From Welwitschia mirabilis (Eukaryota; Gnetophyta; Gnetopsida; Welwitschiales): 21,646 nucleotides of DNA. Position 1 is the stretch's first letter. Each line of letters opens with the position of its first letter. The stretch spans positions 40,064,238 to 40,085,883 of the forward strand of contig JBOZIK010000001.1 in NCBI GenBank assembly GCA_051453625.1, read 5' to 3'. Under the pieces are notes generated by a model that was given only the letters and a program-made list of their open reading frames with translations, did not search any database and was not told the DNA's origin. A program made the position numbers and the translations under genes. Positions 1 to 9,129 of this stretch are shown piece after piece.

Positions 1-424
1 AAAGATTGTCTTTCATGGCTTTTGTGCCATTACTTAAAAATGTACCCACTACATTAATGTCCAATGATTTAGATATGATTAATAAAGAAGAATATGTGAT
101 AGAAGAAACTTATCAAGAGTTTATGATAAGTGTGAAAAGCTAAATAATAGAATAAATGAGTTAAATAAAAGAGTGAAGATTATTACTAAAGAAAAGAAGG
201 AAGTAGAAGAGAAATATAATGTGTTCAAATTTGACAACATCAAGCTAACTTCTCAAGTAAAAGATCTTTCTTCCTTTGTAAATAAATTTTTTGGTAGCTC
301 TTCTAAATTGGAACAGATGCTTAGAATACAAAAGGCCACTGGAGATAAATCAGGTATTGGCTTTAGTACATAAAAATAAAAAAAATAGGTAAACCAGATA
401 AGTAAGTATGTGCCTAATCTTTTG

Positions 425-466
425 TGTAATTTTTGTGATAAATTTGATCATTCAAAACCTTTTTGC
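425..466 (+). other. CCHC zinc knuckle of copia gag
   Basis: The translated stretch CNFCDKFDHSKPFC has the exact spacing C-x2-C-x4-H-x4-C of a retroviral-type nucleocapsid knuckle, which binds the element RNA during packaging. All four metal ligands are kept, although the surrounding frame is broken on both sides. The usual Gly before His is Asp here. Confidence 0.85.
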
Positions 467-654
467 AAAGTTAGATAATTAATGCTTTTCTCTGGAAATA
501 TAAACACATTACCTTTTAAATTTGTTCCTAAAAGAAATGTACCACCTAAGTCAAATAAGGCTAAGTGGGTTAAAGCTAATAATCTTTAAAGTTTTTTGAC
601 ATAGATAGATTTTAGAGAACCACATATGAATAATTGGTATCTAGACAATGGTTG

Positions 655-721
655 NNNNNNNNNNNNNNNNNNNNNNNNNNNNNNNNNNNNNNNNNNNNNN
701 NNNNNNNNNNNNNNNNNNNNN
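655..721. other. Assembly gap (67 N)
   Basis: A run of N immediately after the protease active-site motif of the copia fragment. Reading frame is preserved across it if the stated length is real. Confidence 0.99.
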
Positions 722-1109
722 ATCTTTGAAAACAATGAAACAACAAAAATAGCAGGTACAAGATGCATCAAGAGAGGTATGTTACTTAAAATTGATAATG
801 TGCTTTATGATAATGGTTTAAAACATAATTTATTAAGTGTAAGTTAACTTTATGACAAAGGGCATAGATTAATTTTTGAAAAATCGAAATGTACTATTGT
901 GGACGAGAAAACGAATGCTTCTACTTTTTTTGCAAAATGTATGGATAATACTTATAGATTAGATGTTAATTTATTTAATTGAATATTGCATGTAAACCAA
1001 GATAGTAAGAGAAATTTTGATAAAACTAAATGTTATTTTGTAAATTCTGATGAAATACCTAGTGTTTATAATTAATTTGATAATCATGAAAATGATCTAG
1101 AAGTTAAGT

Positions 1110-1327
1110 CACTATCCCTTAGCTAATTGCAGGGCAGTCAACTGGATCTATGATTCAATTAACTAGATGTGGTCAATTGACCAGGCTCTCCTTTTAGTAC
1201 TATAGACCCGTGTCTCGACGGGTTAACTAGAGCTTCAAATGGTTGATCGTACCTAACGAATTATAGTATGGAAGTACAGTTGGTGGACCTGATTTCTTTC
1301 TCAAATTCACCCTATTTCCTTTAGTCT
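1110..1327 (+). repeat. LTR-like fragment with GTCAAC/GTCGAC-type motifs
   Basis: This non-coding piece carries the same short motifs as the LTR at 3837-5227: agtcaactgga near 1136, ggtcaattgacca near 1171, ggttaact near 1221 and ggttgatcg near 1240. The stretch near 1280-1320 (ggacctgatttctttctcaa) resembles 4275-4300 in the LTR. I read it as a displaced or deleted LTR portion lying between the gag-pol remnant and the downstream frame. The similarity was judged by eye and its boundaries are uncertain. Confidence 0.5.
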
Positions 1328-1391
1328 NNNNNNNNNNNNNNNNNNNNNNNNNNNNNNNNNNNNNNNNNNNNNNNNNNNNNNNNNNNNNNNN
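1328..1391. other. Assembly gap (64 N)
   Basis: Run of N between the LTR-like fragment and the leader of the extra open frame. Confidence 0.99.
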
Positions 1392-1471
1392 GTGTTTTTC
1401 TTTTCAGATCTAGAGTTTTTACTTTTAGATCCAGTGTTTCTCTTGGTTCTTTTTCTTTTAAGGGTCTTAAA

Positions 1472-2506
1472 ATGGCTGCAAGTTCTTCTAAGAGAAGAGG
1501 AAAGGAAGCTTCTTCAAGGGAACTATCCTATTTCTACCAAGAAATATCAGAAGAATATACTGACAAGTTTTTTAACAAGTTTGAGAAGAAATCTATTTGT
1601 CAGGAGTGGTCTATAGCTACTTTAGAGCTCAAGGAACTCAAGGAAGTCATTCAGCTCTTAAGAGATCAAGATCTTGACAATTTCTTAGATGTTTTATATC
1701 CAACTTATCCTTTTCTTACTAGGATGTTTTATTGTAATGCTTCTTTTGATCATGATTCCAAGACTTTTGAAACACTTGTTTTGGATAATAAGATGAGAGT
1801 GACAGCAAATCTTATCTCTCAGCTAACTAATCTTCCAAGGACAGACTATAAGTAGTTTTGACCTCTTAAAGATATCATGGAAGATAAGTCTACGATTACC
1901 AGGAAGCTTTGTGGTAGGATGCACTCTTAGAAACACACTTGTCTACCTCTTTGTTGACTCTTTAAATATCATTTAGTTTTTATGTATAACTTTCCACTAT
2001 TAGTTGGGCATCGTGATAAGGTCTCCTATTATCAAGCCTATCTGATGTATTTGGTAGGAACTAAGCATTCCATTGATGCTCCTACCATAATAATAAAGAA
2101 TATGGCCTCACAGCTAGAGTACTATAGAACTAGGGCTTTACACTACTCTATGCTTATCACTAGTATTTATTGTCATTTTCATATTAATATCCATCCTAAG
2201 TTAAAAACCCTTTAGTTGATGTCATCCATTGGGTATGTGACCTTGTCTTGTATGCATATCTTTTCCCCATTTAAGAAATCTCCTTCTAAAACTCTAAAGG
2301 AAGCATTTTCTAATGAGACTCTTTCATATCTAAGATAGATTGACTCTCACACCAGCCACATGAAATAAGCCCTCATTACTGCTAGATATAACATAGTGGA
2401 TACCTCAGCAAAGGCTACTAGTTCAGCCCGCACTGAATGAGATGAGGAAGAAGAAGAGGAAGACTTTAAAGAGGAGAAAGAAGAAGAAGAGAAGGAATCT
2501 AATTAA
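1472..2506 (+). pseudogene. Putative plant transposon protein (PF20167-like), extra ORF of the copia element
   Basis: One frame of about 345 codons runs from ATG 1472 to TAA 2504-2506. It is interrupted by about eight stops (1853, 1859, 1928, 1955, 2213, near 2336, near 2366 and near 2438), yet I found no frameshift. The N-terminus is Ser/Lys-rich (MAASSSKRRGKEASS). A middle block has YPTYPFLTRMFYCNASFD, then LDNKMRV and LISQLTNLP (about residues 85-125). A later block has GHRDKVSYYQAYLMYLV and ITSIYCHF. These match the layout I know for the plant-only 'putative plant transposon protein' family (PF20167). The C-terminus is very acidic (DEEEEEEDFKEEKEEEE). It lies between a copia pol remnant and polypurine tracts plus LTR, the place where Sirevirus-type elements carry an env-like frame. 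The molecular function of the family is unknown to me. The original could instead belong to another element nested here. Confidence 0.72.
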
Positions 2507-2892
2507 AATCTTTTTGTCTTGCAGATTATGTTTGGTGTTCTCTCTTTTACTTTTGGGGAGATTTAGTTGTGCTTATGTATTAAATTTTTAGTTGTATACT
2601 CTTGAGGAGAACTTATTTTCTTTATAATCCTTGCATGTTAGTTTTGTAGTGCTTTACTCTAATGCAAATTAGTTATCTATTTTAGCATAATCTTTGTATC
2701 ATTTTGCATCATCTAGTATATCTCATTTTGGTAGTTTGATATTATATGTGCCTATTTTAAAAAGCCTAAAATTATTATAACATTTTAAAATGCACTAAAA
2801 TATTTGTGTTATCTAACTAAATAATGTCCTTGATTATATTATGATTATCATTGTAGTTTCTTAATTTCTAAATTGTGCATAATTACATTGGT
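2507..2892 (+). other. AT-rich 3' untranslated stretch of the copia element
   Basis: No reading frame. A pyrimidine-rich tract ending in CAG (about 2508-2524, tttttgtcttgcag) looks like a splice acceptor, but with no partner exon it may be chance. The stretch runs into a 708-base gap. Confidence 0.4.
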
Positions 2893-3600
2893 NNNNNNNN
2901 NNNNNNNNNNNNNNNNNNNNNNNNNNNNNNNNNNNNNNNNNNNNNNNNNNNNNNNNNNNNNNNNNNNNNNNNNNNNNNNNNNNNNNNNNNNNNNNNNNNN
3001 NNNNNNNNNNNNNNNNNNNNNNNNNNNNNNNNNNNNNNNNNNNNNNNNNNNNNNNNNNNNNNNNNNNNNNNNNNNNNNNNNNNNNNNNNNNNNNNNNNNN
3101 NNNNNNNNNNNNNNNNNNNNNNNNNNNNNNNNNNNNNNNNNNNNNNNNNNNNNNNNNNNNNNNNNNNNNNNNNNNNNNNNNNNNNNNNNNNNNNNNNNNN
3201 NNNNNNNNNNNNNNNNNNNNNNNNNNNNNNNNNNNNNNNNNNNNNNNNNNNNNNNNNNNNNNNNNNNNNNNNNNNNNNNNNNNNNNNNNNNNNNNNNNNN
3301 NNNNNNNNNNNNNNNNNNNNNNNNNNNNNNNNNNNNNNNNNNNNNNNNNNNNNNNNNNNNNNNNNNNNNNNNNNNNNNNNNNNNNNNNNNNNNNNNNNNN
3401 NNNNNNNNNNNNNNNNNNNNNNNNNNNNNNNNNNNNNNNNNNNNNNNNNNNNNNNNNNNNNNNNNNNNNNNNNNNNNNNNNNNNNNNNNNNNNNNNNNNN
3501 NNNNNNNNNNNNNNNNNNNNNNNNNNNNNNNNNNNNNNNNNNNNNNNNNNNNNNNNNNNNNNNNNNNNNNNNNNNNNNNNNNNNNNNNNNNNNNNNNNNN
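2893..3600. other. Assembly gap (708 N)
   Basis: This is the largest run of N in the window. It hides the sequence between the extra frame and the first polypurine-tract-like motif. Long frames that appear to cross it are only N codons. Confidence 0.99.
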
Positions 3601-3632
3601 TTTGCCATTGATGTCAAAGGGGAAGAAAATGT
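3601..3632 (+). promoter_or_regulatory. First polypurine-tract-like motif of the copia element
   Basis: The stretch tttgccattgatgtcaaagg followed by ggaagaaaa closely resembles the 'catt-gat-caaagggggaga' signature that precedes the 3' LTR of many plant Sirevirus/Tork copia elements, where the purine run primes plus-strand DNA synthesis. A second copy lies about 200 bases downstream, next to the LTR, so this one is probably an accessory copy. Confidence 0.65.
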
Positions 3633-3807
3633 AGTGTTTTCAAATGCATAAACTAAAAATGGTTTGTTTCAAAAATATTTTATATAACCTTTACTTAATA
3701 TTGTTCATATGACCTTGTGAAAGGCGGAGTTTTTATTATGATAACTTACTTTAAATTTGTTCAGTGAAAGATCTTAAATTTATTTAATCTTGAAATCACT
3801 TATTTGT

Positions 3808-3836
3808 TTACCATTAATATCAAAGGAGAAGATTAT
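3808..3836 (+). promoter_or_regulatory. Second polypurine tract, adjacent to 3' LTR
   Basis: The stretch tttaccattaatatcaaagg followed by agaagattatt repeats the motif at 3601. It directly precedes a TG that can serve as the LTR start at 3837. The purine run is 3822-3831. Position and form fit the primer for plus-strand synthesis in reverse transcription. Confidence 0.7.
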
Positions 3837-3986
3837 TGGATTATATTTTGCTAATTGATGTTAAACTAATATATCTTGTATAGCAAATGTTTTATGCTTT
3901 TGTGCAAAAGAGTTTTAGTTTTTGCAGGTTAAAAGATAGAATTGAAATATGTATTATAAATCTATTTAGTTAATTCACCCTCTAGA

Positions 3987-4364
3987 GGGATCAACTGGAT
4001 TCTAAAGGAGTGGACCGCACTTGAAGCTGTCAAAGAAAAATAAACTAAATCTAAAGGGATTGACTGGATTCTGATGGGATTGACTGAACATGTAACTTGG
4101 AGAATCAATATCCTTGAATCAAATGGTAAAGATTTAATTGGATTTTCATGAGGTCAATCAGATTTAAAAACTTGACAGATAGCATTCCCAGACTGAGAGA
4201 TAAGGGGTTGATCAGACCTAAGATAAGGTCGATCGAACCTAAATGGGATCAACCAGACATGGAGACGTAAAAACCTGAGGTGACCAAATTTCTCTCTCAA
4301 GTGACCTATGTAATTTATGGCACCACATGGAGTCGACTGGACTTTTATGGGGTCGACCAGATGG
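3987..4364 (+). repeat. Array of degenerate GG(A/G)TCGAC(T/C)(G/A)GA motifs in the LTR
   Basis: At least nine copies of a 14-16 base motif occur at irregular spacing: 3987 gggatcaactgga, 4056 gggattgactgga, 4076 gggattgactgaa, 4151 aggtcaatcaga, 4204 ggggttgatcaga, 4225 aaggtcgatcgaa, 4244 tgggatcaaccaga, 4329 ggagtcgactgga and 4349 ggggtcgaccaga. The core GTCGAC is a palindrome. Copies differ mostly at the central CG, which reads CG, CA or TG. Weaker copies may lie at 4006 and 4275. They sit upstream of the TATA box in the expected U3 part of the LTR, so they may be binding sites. Confidence 0.8.
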
Positions 4365-4487
4365 CATGGAAAAGAAATTTTTCTAAATGTTATGTATTTG
4401 TTATCTAGCTACTATGTAGCCATTTTCTAGCCATTTATAGTAGTTGGAGGTGCAATTAAAATGTACTAAATCCTAATACCCTTCCAT

Positions 4488-4495
4488 TATAAATA
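4488..4495 (+). promoter_or_regulatory. TATA box of the copia LTR
   Basis: TATAAATA lies between the motif array (putative U3) and the tandem-repeat region (putative R/U5). Transcription would be expected to start about 25-35 bases downstream. This is supported by position only. Confidence 0.55.
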
Positions 4496-4783
4496 ACTAA
4501 GATATAGATGACTAAGAAATCTTTTGAAACCATTCTTATTCCACTAAATCATTTTGGATCTGAAAGATCAAGTTGTGTATTGATATTACTATTACTATTA
4601 TATCTTGGCTTCTACACATCTGACTAGAGGAGATCTATTATTGGCACATGTATTACATTCAAAGTCATATTTAGAGCATCATTGTTGTACTTCTATAGAA
4701 GGAGAGCTCCATCTATTATACTATTTCAAGACTAGTGATATTTGTGCTATTGATGCATCACTACATTACTATCATTATTTTCT

Positions 4784-4920
4784 ATAGGTTGAGACTAAGC
4801 CTTAAAAAGTCTATGTTATACGTGAGATTAAGCCTTCAAAAGTCTATGCTATAGGTTGAGACTAAGGCTTCAAAAGTTCATTGTGAAGGTTGAAACTTAG
4901 CCTTGAAAAGTTCACTTGTA
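4784..4920 (+). repeat. About four tandem units of 33-36 bases in the LTR
   Basis: Units begin at 4784, 4818, 4851 and 4887, each of the form ataggttgagactaagcctt followed by caaaagtctatg. A weak fifth start is at 4921. Unit lengths are 34, 33, 36 and 34. They lie downstream of the TATA box, so they would be in the transcribed leader. No coding role is visible. Confidence 0.85.
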
Positions 4921-5029
4921 AAGGTTATAGGTAAATTTAGAATACCTGGTGGAGTAACAAAGATCTGAGATCCAGCTTGGGAGAAGCTGATCATTGAGAG
5001 TGGAGTAGGGGAGTTCCTAAACCACTATA

Positions 5030-5054
5030 NNNNNNNNNNNNNNNNNNNNNNNNN
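5030..5054. other. Assembly gap (25 N)
   Basis: Run of N inside the copia LTR. The round length of 25 may be a placeholder rather than a measured distance. Confidence 0.99.
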
Positions 5055-5227
5055 TTTGTGCTTTTTGTTTTTGATTCTTTACTTTCAGTTTCTTATTATT
5101 TTGTGCATATTTTAGATTAATTTATTTTCATATGCAAGTTGTATATTAAATATATTCTTTTCAATTTTAATTGTTAAGTTTTTAAAAGAACCTATTCATC
5201 CCCCTTTTAAGATTCTCAATCCTATCA

Positions 5228-5551
5228 TCATTCACCTGTGTTGCCTAGATGACTAAGGGGATAATGGAATAAAACCCTAAAAATTTTAACAAAAAACTAA
5301 AATAGAAAACTGAAACAGAAAACTCATGACATAGAGACCATTGTCACTACACGTCATCTGGATGATGAAGCGAACGATGAAATTTTATTGCAGAATAGAA
5401 AAATAAACTTTAATTTCAAAAATAAAAAACTGACTCTACAAAAATGGAAAACCTACACTATTACAGATACTATTATACTTTTGTTGCAGTAAGCATCCTA
5501 ACTGAAATACTTCTCAAAGCAATGACAACTCTTAAACTTTCAAGCAGCCTT
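5228..5551 (-). mobile_element. Leader fragment of a minus-strand Ty3/gypsy element
   Basis: This stretch lies on the internal side of the primer-binding site at 5552-5566 and so would be the untranslated leader of that element. No gag is readable. It holds a tcatctggatga palindrome (about 5355) whose surroundings recur at 6281. It abuts the copia LTR end at 5227, so the copia element may have inserted here. Confidence 0.4.
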
Positions 5552-5566
5552 CCCCGACAATGGCAC
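5552..5566 (-). other. Degenerate tRNA-Asp primer-binding site of a Ty3/gypsy element
   Basis: The plus strand reads ccccgacaatggcac. The 3' end of plant tRNA-Asp(GTC) is ccccggcaacggcgcca, so this site differs by a few transitions, two of them at former CG dinucleotides. Its complement is the primer-binding site used by many Athila/Tat-type gypsy elements. Orientation puts the LTR to the right, starting with tgttgtgg at 5572. Confidence 0.7.
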
Positions 5567-5571
5567 TAATA

Positions 5572-6240
5572 TGTTGTGGTGTGTATTTATGTAACATTTT
5601 TATCCTAATTATAATCTTATTAATCACAAATAATAATGCATAAAAGTAACACACTAATATAGATGGGAGTTGACCCAAATGTTATAATCCATCAAAAGCC
5701 AAAGTAGAAAATAAGAAAGTTGCATTCAAAAGAGAAAAATAAGTAACCTACTCTAAAAAAANNNNNNNNNNNNNNNNNNNNNNNNNNNNNNNNNNNNNNN
5801 NNNNNNNNNNNNNNNNNNNNNNNNNNNNNNNNNNNNNNNNNNNNNNNNNNNNNNNNNNNNNNNNNNNNNNNNNNNNNNNNNNNNNNNNNNNNNNNNNNNN
5901 NNNNNNNNNNNNNNNNNNNNNNNNNNNNNNNNNNNNNNNNNNNNNNNNNNNNNNNNNNNNNNNNNNNNNNNNNNNNNNNNNNNNNNNNNNNNNNNNNNNN
6001 NNNNNNNNNNNNNNNNNNNNNNCCCAATACCAAGGAAACATCTCTCTAGAACTAAAGATGGTTCTCCTGCTATTCAGTCTCCTGTCATAAGAATTTCGGG
6101 TGTAAATGAAGACAAGGAGGAGTTAAAAAGGAGATCTTTACTTATTAACTAAAGACACAAAATGGTATAGACAGAAAGGCATGGGTAAACTGTAACGACC
6201 ATACAAAGGGAAATGGAAATACAAGTGATGAAAGTTTAGT
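5572..6240 (-). repeat. LTR of the minus-strand Ty3/gypsy element (outer end uncertain)
   Basis: The inner edge is placed at the TG (plus strand; CA on the element strand) six bases from the primer-binding site. The body is AT-rich and is interrupted by 261 N (5762-6022). The outer boundary cannot be fixed without a second LTR, and the end given is a guess. Confidence 0.4.
5762..6022. other. Assembly gap (261 N)
   Basis: Run of N within the putative gypsy LTR. Minus-strand frames crossing it are N artefacts. Confidence 0.99.
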
Positions 6241-6280
6241 GAATGTTCAGTATGAGCATTATAATAGTTTCATCTAGCTA

Positions 6281-6409
6281 GTCATCCAGATGATAGAGAA
6301 GACAATGCCACCTCATAATCGATCCACATCAGCTGCCAATCAATCCTTAGTTAGCATCTACATGGCATGATCATTCGGACTATCATTCAAATGGTGAGGT
6401 GGATGATGG
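6281..6409. repeat. Degenerate catcc(g/a)gatga motifs, related to 5353-5379
   Basis: gtcatccagatgatagagaa at 6281 matches gtcatctggatgatgaagcg at 5353 in about 15 of 20 positions. tcattcggactatcattcaa (6371) and gtggatgatgg (near 6399) look like further worn copies. The core catc(c/t)(g/a)gatg is palindromic and again varies at a central CG-type site. The copies probably belong to the LTR/leader of the gypsy element. Confidence 0.5.
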
Positions 6410-6419
6410 CCTTTAATAA

Positions 6420-9120
6420 TTCTTCAGTCATTGCATTAGCCTTGATGTTTACAAGAAGTTATCATTAGAAATACAAAGTATTCATATTTACTCAGAATGC
6501 TTGTGAATTATCATCGAGATTGCATATTTCCATTTTTTTTATCCTAGCTCTCCACTATCACAGAAACTAATCATATACCTGTTTATTTACTTATAAAACA
6601 ACTTAGAATACCCTATCAAATATGCATAAGTTGGCAGTGCAATAGCATATATATCTCATTATGTTGTAGGTACAAAATATCATTTCACATGAGGATGAGG
6701 GATAAGGTTAATGTGGCAAAAATAAAATAACTACTCTAACCATAAACCTATTCTTTTAGAGCAAAAAAGAGAAATGGAAAAATAAAAAAGGCTAAAGGGT
6801 ATAAGAAGGAGATCACCACAAATAGTAAGGATCTTTTAGCAAAAAGGCTTTAGAAATAGAACTAAGTAAAGAAACAAATAAAAACTTTAAACATCTTGAA
6901 AAGGGCTTAGTAGCATCTCCAATGTTCTAGTATTACCTGCAAAGGAAGATATAAACTTATCAATACATTTCTGTGTAATGTTTTAGTATTTTAATATAAA
7001 GCTAAAAAGATAATATTTTTGAGTATGGTGAACATGTTTTATTACTTGAAAAAGTAATATTCTCTTTTACTTAGTCTTGTTCGTGTAATTAAACATGAAT
7101 TAGGATAATTAGAAATACTTAAAAATGTGTATTGTTTAGCATTTAATTAAACTTATATTATGTTTTTGTTCTATTTTCTTTATTCCCCATAGTTTAATAT
7201 ATGTATATAGTAAAATTATCAATTATCAATCTAACTAGTTCAAATAACTTCATCATGAGTTTATGTTGATGATGAATTTTGAATTAGATGATTGAAGTAT
7301 TAGTGATATCAATTAGTTTTTTAAGTAAACTTTTTATTTTTATTTAATGGTTTAAACTTATTTCAAGTTAATAGAATCATAGTTTTCTACAATTATAGCA
7401 TAGTTTCTTAATATTTTTTGCATTTATTTCACAACATAAGCTTTCATCACTAAATAAAAATTGAAAAGAGAAAGGAACCTAATTTCTAGTTTTAATAACA
7501 TTCTTCAATGTCAAGTTTTTTTCTTTTAAGTAAATATTTCATGTAGTGCTCTTTTTTATTCATAAAAGTAGGTGAAAAAAGAAGAAGAAGAAGAATTTAT
7601 TAGTATGAAGACTATGTAAGAAAGAAATACTTTATAAATGATTATAAATAAAAGCAGAAAGATTGTCTTACCATACTTTTAAAATTAATTTTTTCTTTAT
7701 CCTCTTTAGTTCTTGTAATAAATTTAACTAAACCTTCCTTCATAGTTTTCCTAATGAAACACTTTTTTATATTTTACTTTAACATCATTTTACATGATCA
7801 CAAAATATTGAACAAACTTCTTTACATCCAAGTAATAAAAATCTTTTATATTACATGAACTAAAAAAAGTATGTTATATCAATAATGGATGAGGTAATTA
7901 CTCAAATCACATGAAGTGTAAAGTCTAGGCCAAGTTTATTATAGTAGTGATAATCCCCAAGTTTATACAAAAATTTAATCAACAATAAAGAGAAAACAAA
8001 ATTTAAATGCAAGCAAAAGAAAAGAAAAACTAGATAGACAATAGTACACAAGTAAAAAATCTTAAAATCAAGTTACTCACCTACTCAATGAGAACCAGCC
8101 TTCTAATATTAAGTTCTTTCATGATAATGACACCAAAATGATCATCTCTCAAGTGTGCAATTACACTTATAATCGTAGCACATGGCATATGCCTATATAG
8201 CGTGAAATCCAAATGTTATAAACTAGTGAAGTAAATATAAGAATATTGAAAGACCAATCCATTTTAAAGAAAAGAGCATATTAATATTTTTGGTACTCTG
8301 AATACTTAATGAAAAAAATTAGTAATGCAAATGATGTAATAGAATGCAATGCATGGAAATAAGCATGCAATGGAATGGAAATGTAATGTCCTAAACACAA
8401 TTAATTAATAGATTTACTAATTTATTGTAATCTAAGTAAATCTTTACCATATACATCAATATCAGATCCAAACTAGAATAGTATTAGATTGACATTAACA
8501 TAGAGTATAAGGAAGATAAAGAGAGAAAATGTGAAAAAAAGCACACTTGATTTTATTATCAATTGCACTTTTAATTACATCGAATTACAAATAGAAGTCC
8601 ATAAATGAAGGAAACATGAACTAATACCAAGGAGAACTTATCTTATAGGTAGATGGATCCTTTAACCAAAATGCTTTAACATCATAACCTACTTTAATGC
8701 AAAAACAAATGAGGACATGGGATGCCTGAGGGGGCTTATACAGGTTTTGGTAGGTGGTTACAATTGTTAAGTAATAAACAAAAACTAAATTGTACACTAA
8801 AAAACATCTTAGAATCCAATGGTAGATGGAGTTTAATGACATGTCATTGTATTCTTTCTTCATTCAATTAGCATTTGGAATTCTTGGAATTTGCTGGTAG
8901 GTAAAATCTAATGATAGCTTTTCATATACTTTCCTTATCTAAAAGAACATGTGGATGACCTCCTAAAATCTCTCATTTTTTATCCAAATTATGCTTGATT
9001 CTTTGTCTTTCATTCTTAACATAAATAAGAATTAACGATTATTAAAAGTATCAAAAGTACTTGAAATAAAACTTAAAATCATCATTAAATATGGTCAACT
9101 TGTGTGCATCTCAATGAATT
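6420..9120. other. AT-rich stretch without a recognised gene
   Basis: Both strands were read. The longest frame is 80 codons (8621-8863, minus) and has no known domain. A short GAA run lies at 7581-7595, and a patch of atgcaatg/catgcaatgg words lies near 8335-8385. The text near 8080-8200 and 8640-8800 has the feel of retroelement leader or LTR sequence, but I cannot assign it. Confidence 0.6.
7581..7595 (+). repeat. (GAA)5 microsatellite
   Basis: Five perfect GAA units, preceded by an A-run. No gene nearby. Confidence 0.9.
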
Positions 9121-9129
9121 TCATCCAAA

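Larger units (their letters stand above)
1..1097 (+). pseudogene. Decayed Ty1/copia gag to protease to early integrase fragment
   Basis: This is a broken piece of a copia polyprotein. A gag coiled-coil stretch is readable from about 122 to 370 (Lys/Glu-rich, then a FGSSSKLEQML-like segment typical of copia gag just before the knuckle). A zinc knuckle follows at 425-466. WYLDNG at about 634-651 is the protease active-site region. After the gap at 655-721 comes the conserved stretch ending GLKHNLLSVS (to about 847), continuing to YDKGH and IFE at about 880. Recognisable similarity fades near 1090. There is a one-base frameshift near 120 and many stops (after VR near 476, near 586, 602, 846, 980 and 1072), mostly where Gln or Arg is expected. 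The protease motif reads D-N-G instead of D-S/T-G. The family assignment is secure from motif order. The element is dead, and reverse transcriptase and RNase H are not seen downstream. Confidence 0.88.
3837..5227 (+). repeat. 3' LTR of the Sirevirus/Tork-like copia element (about 1.4 kb)
   Basis: The LTR begins at TGG right after the polypurine tract and ends around ctcaatcctatCA at 5227. In order it contains an array of GTCGAC-like motifs (3987-4364), a TATA box (4488-4495), a short-period tandem repeat (4784-4920), a 25-N gap (5030-5054) and a terminal cctattcatccccc stretch at about 5190-5205. That last feature is a well-known ending of plant copia LTRs (attcaccccccct-like). The small frame at about 4605-4787 lies inside and has no known domain. 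Ends are inferred from TG...CA and neighbouring signals, since no 5' LTR partner is intact in the window. Confidence 0.72.

Noticed and set aside
2447-2503. GAA/GAG-rich run as a microsatellite
   Set aside because: It encodes the acidic tail of the PF20167-like frame in the same frame as the rest, and is imperfect as a simple repeat.
2873-3651. Three frames of about 245-258 codons
   Set aside because: Nearly all codons are N from the assembly gap at 2893-3600.
3987-4364. CRISPR-like array
   Set aside because: Repeats are short, degenerate and irregularly spaced, and the context is a plant retrotransposon LTR.
5692-6041. Minus-strand frames of 97-113 codons
   Set aside because: Mostly N codons across the gap at 5762-6022.
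8621-8863. 80-codon minus-strand frame
   Set aside because: No domain or family recognised, no neighbouring exon, and AT-rich context with low coding character. It may be worn LTR or leader sequence.
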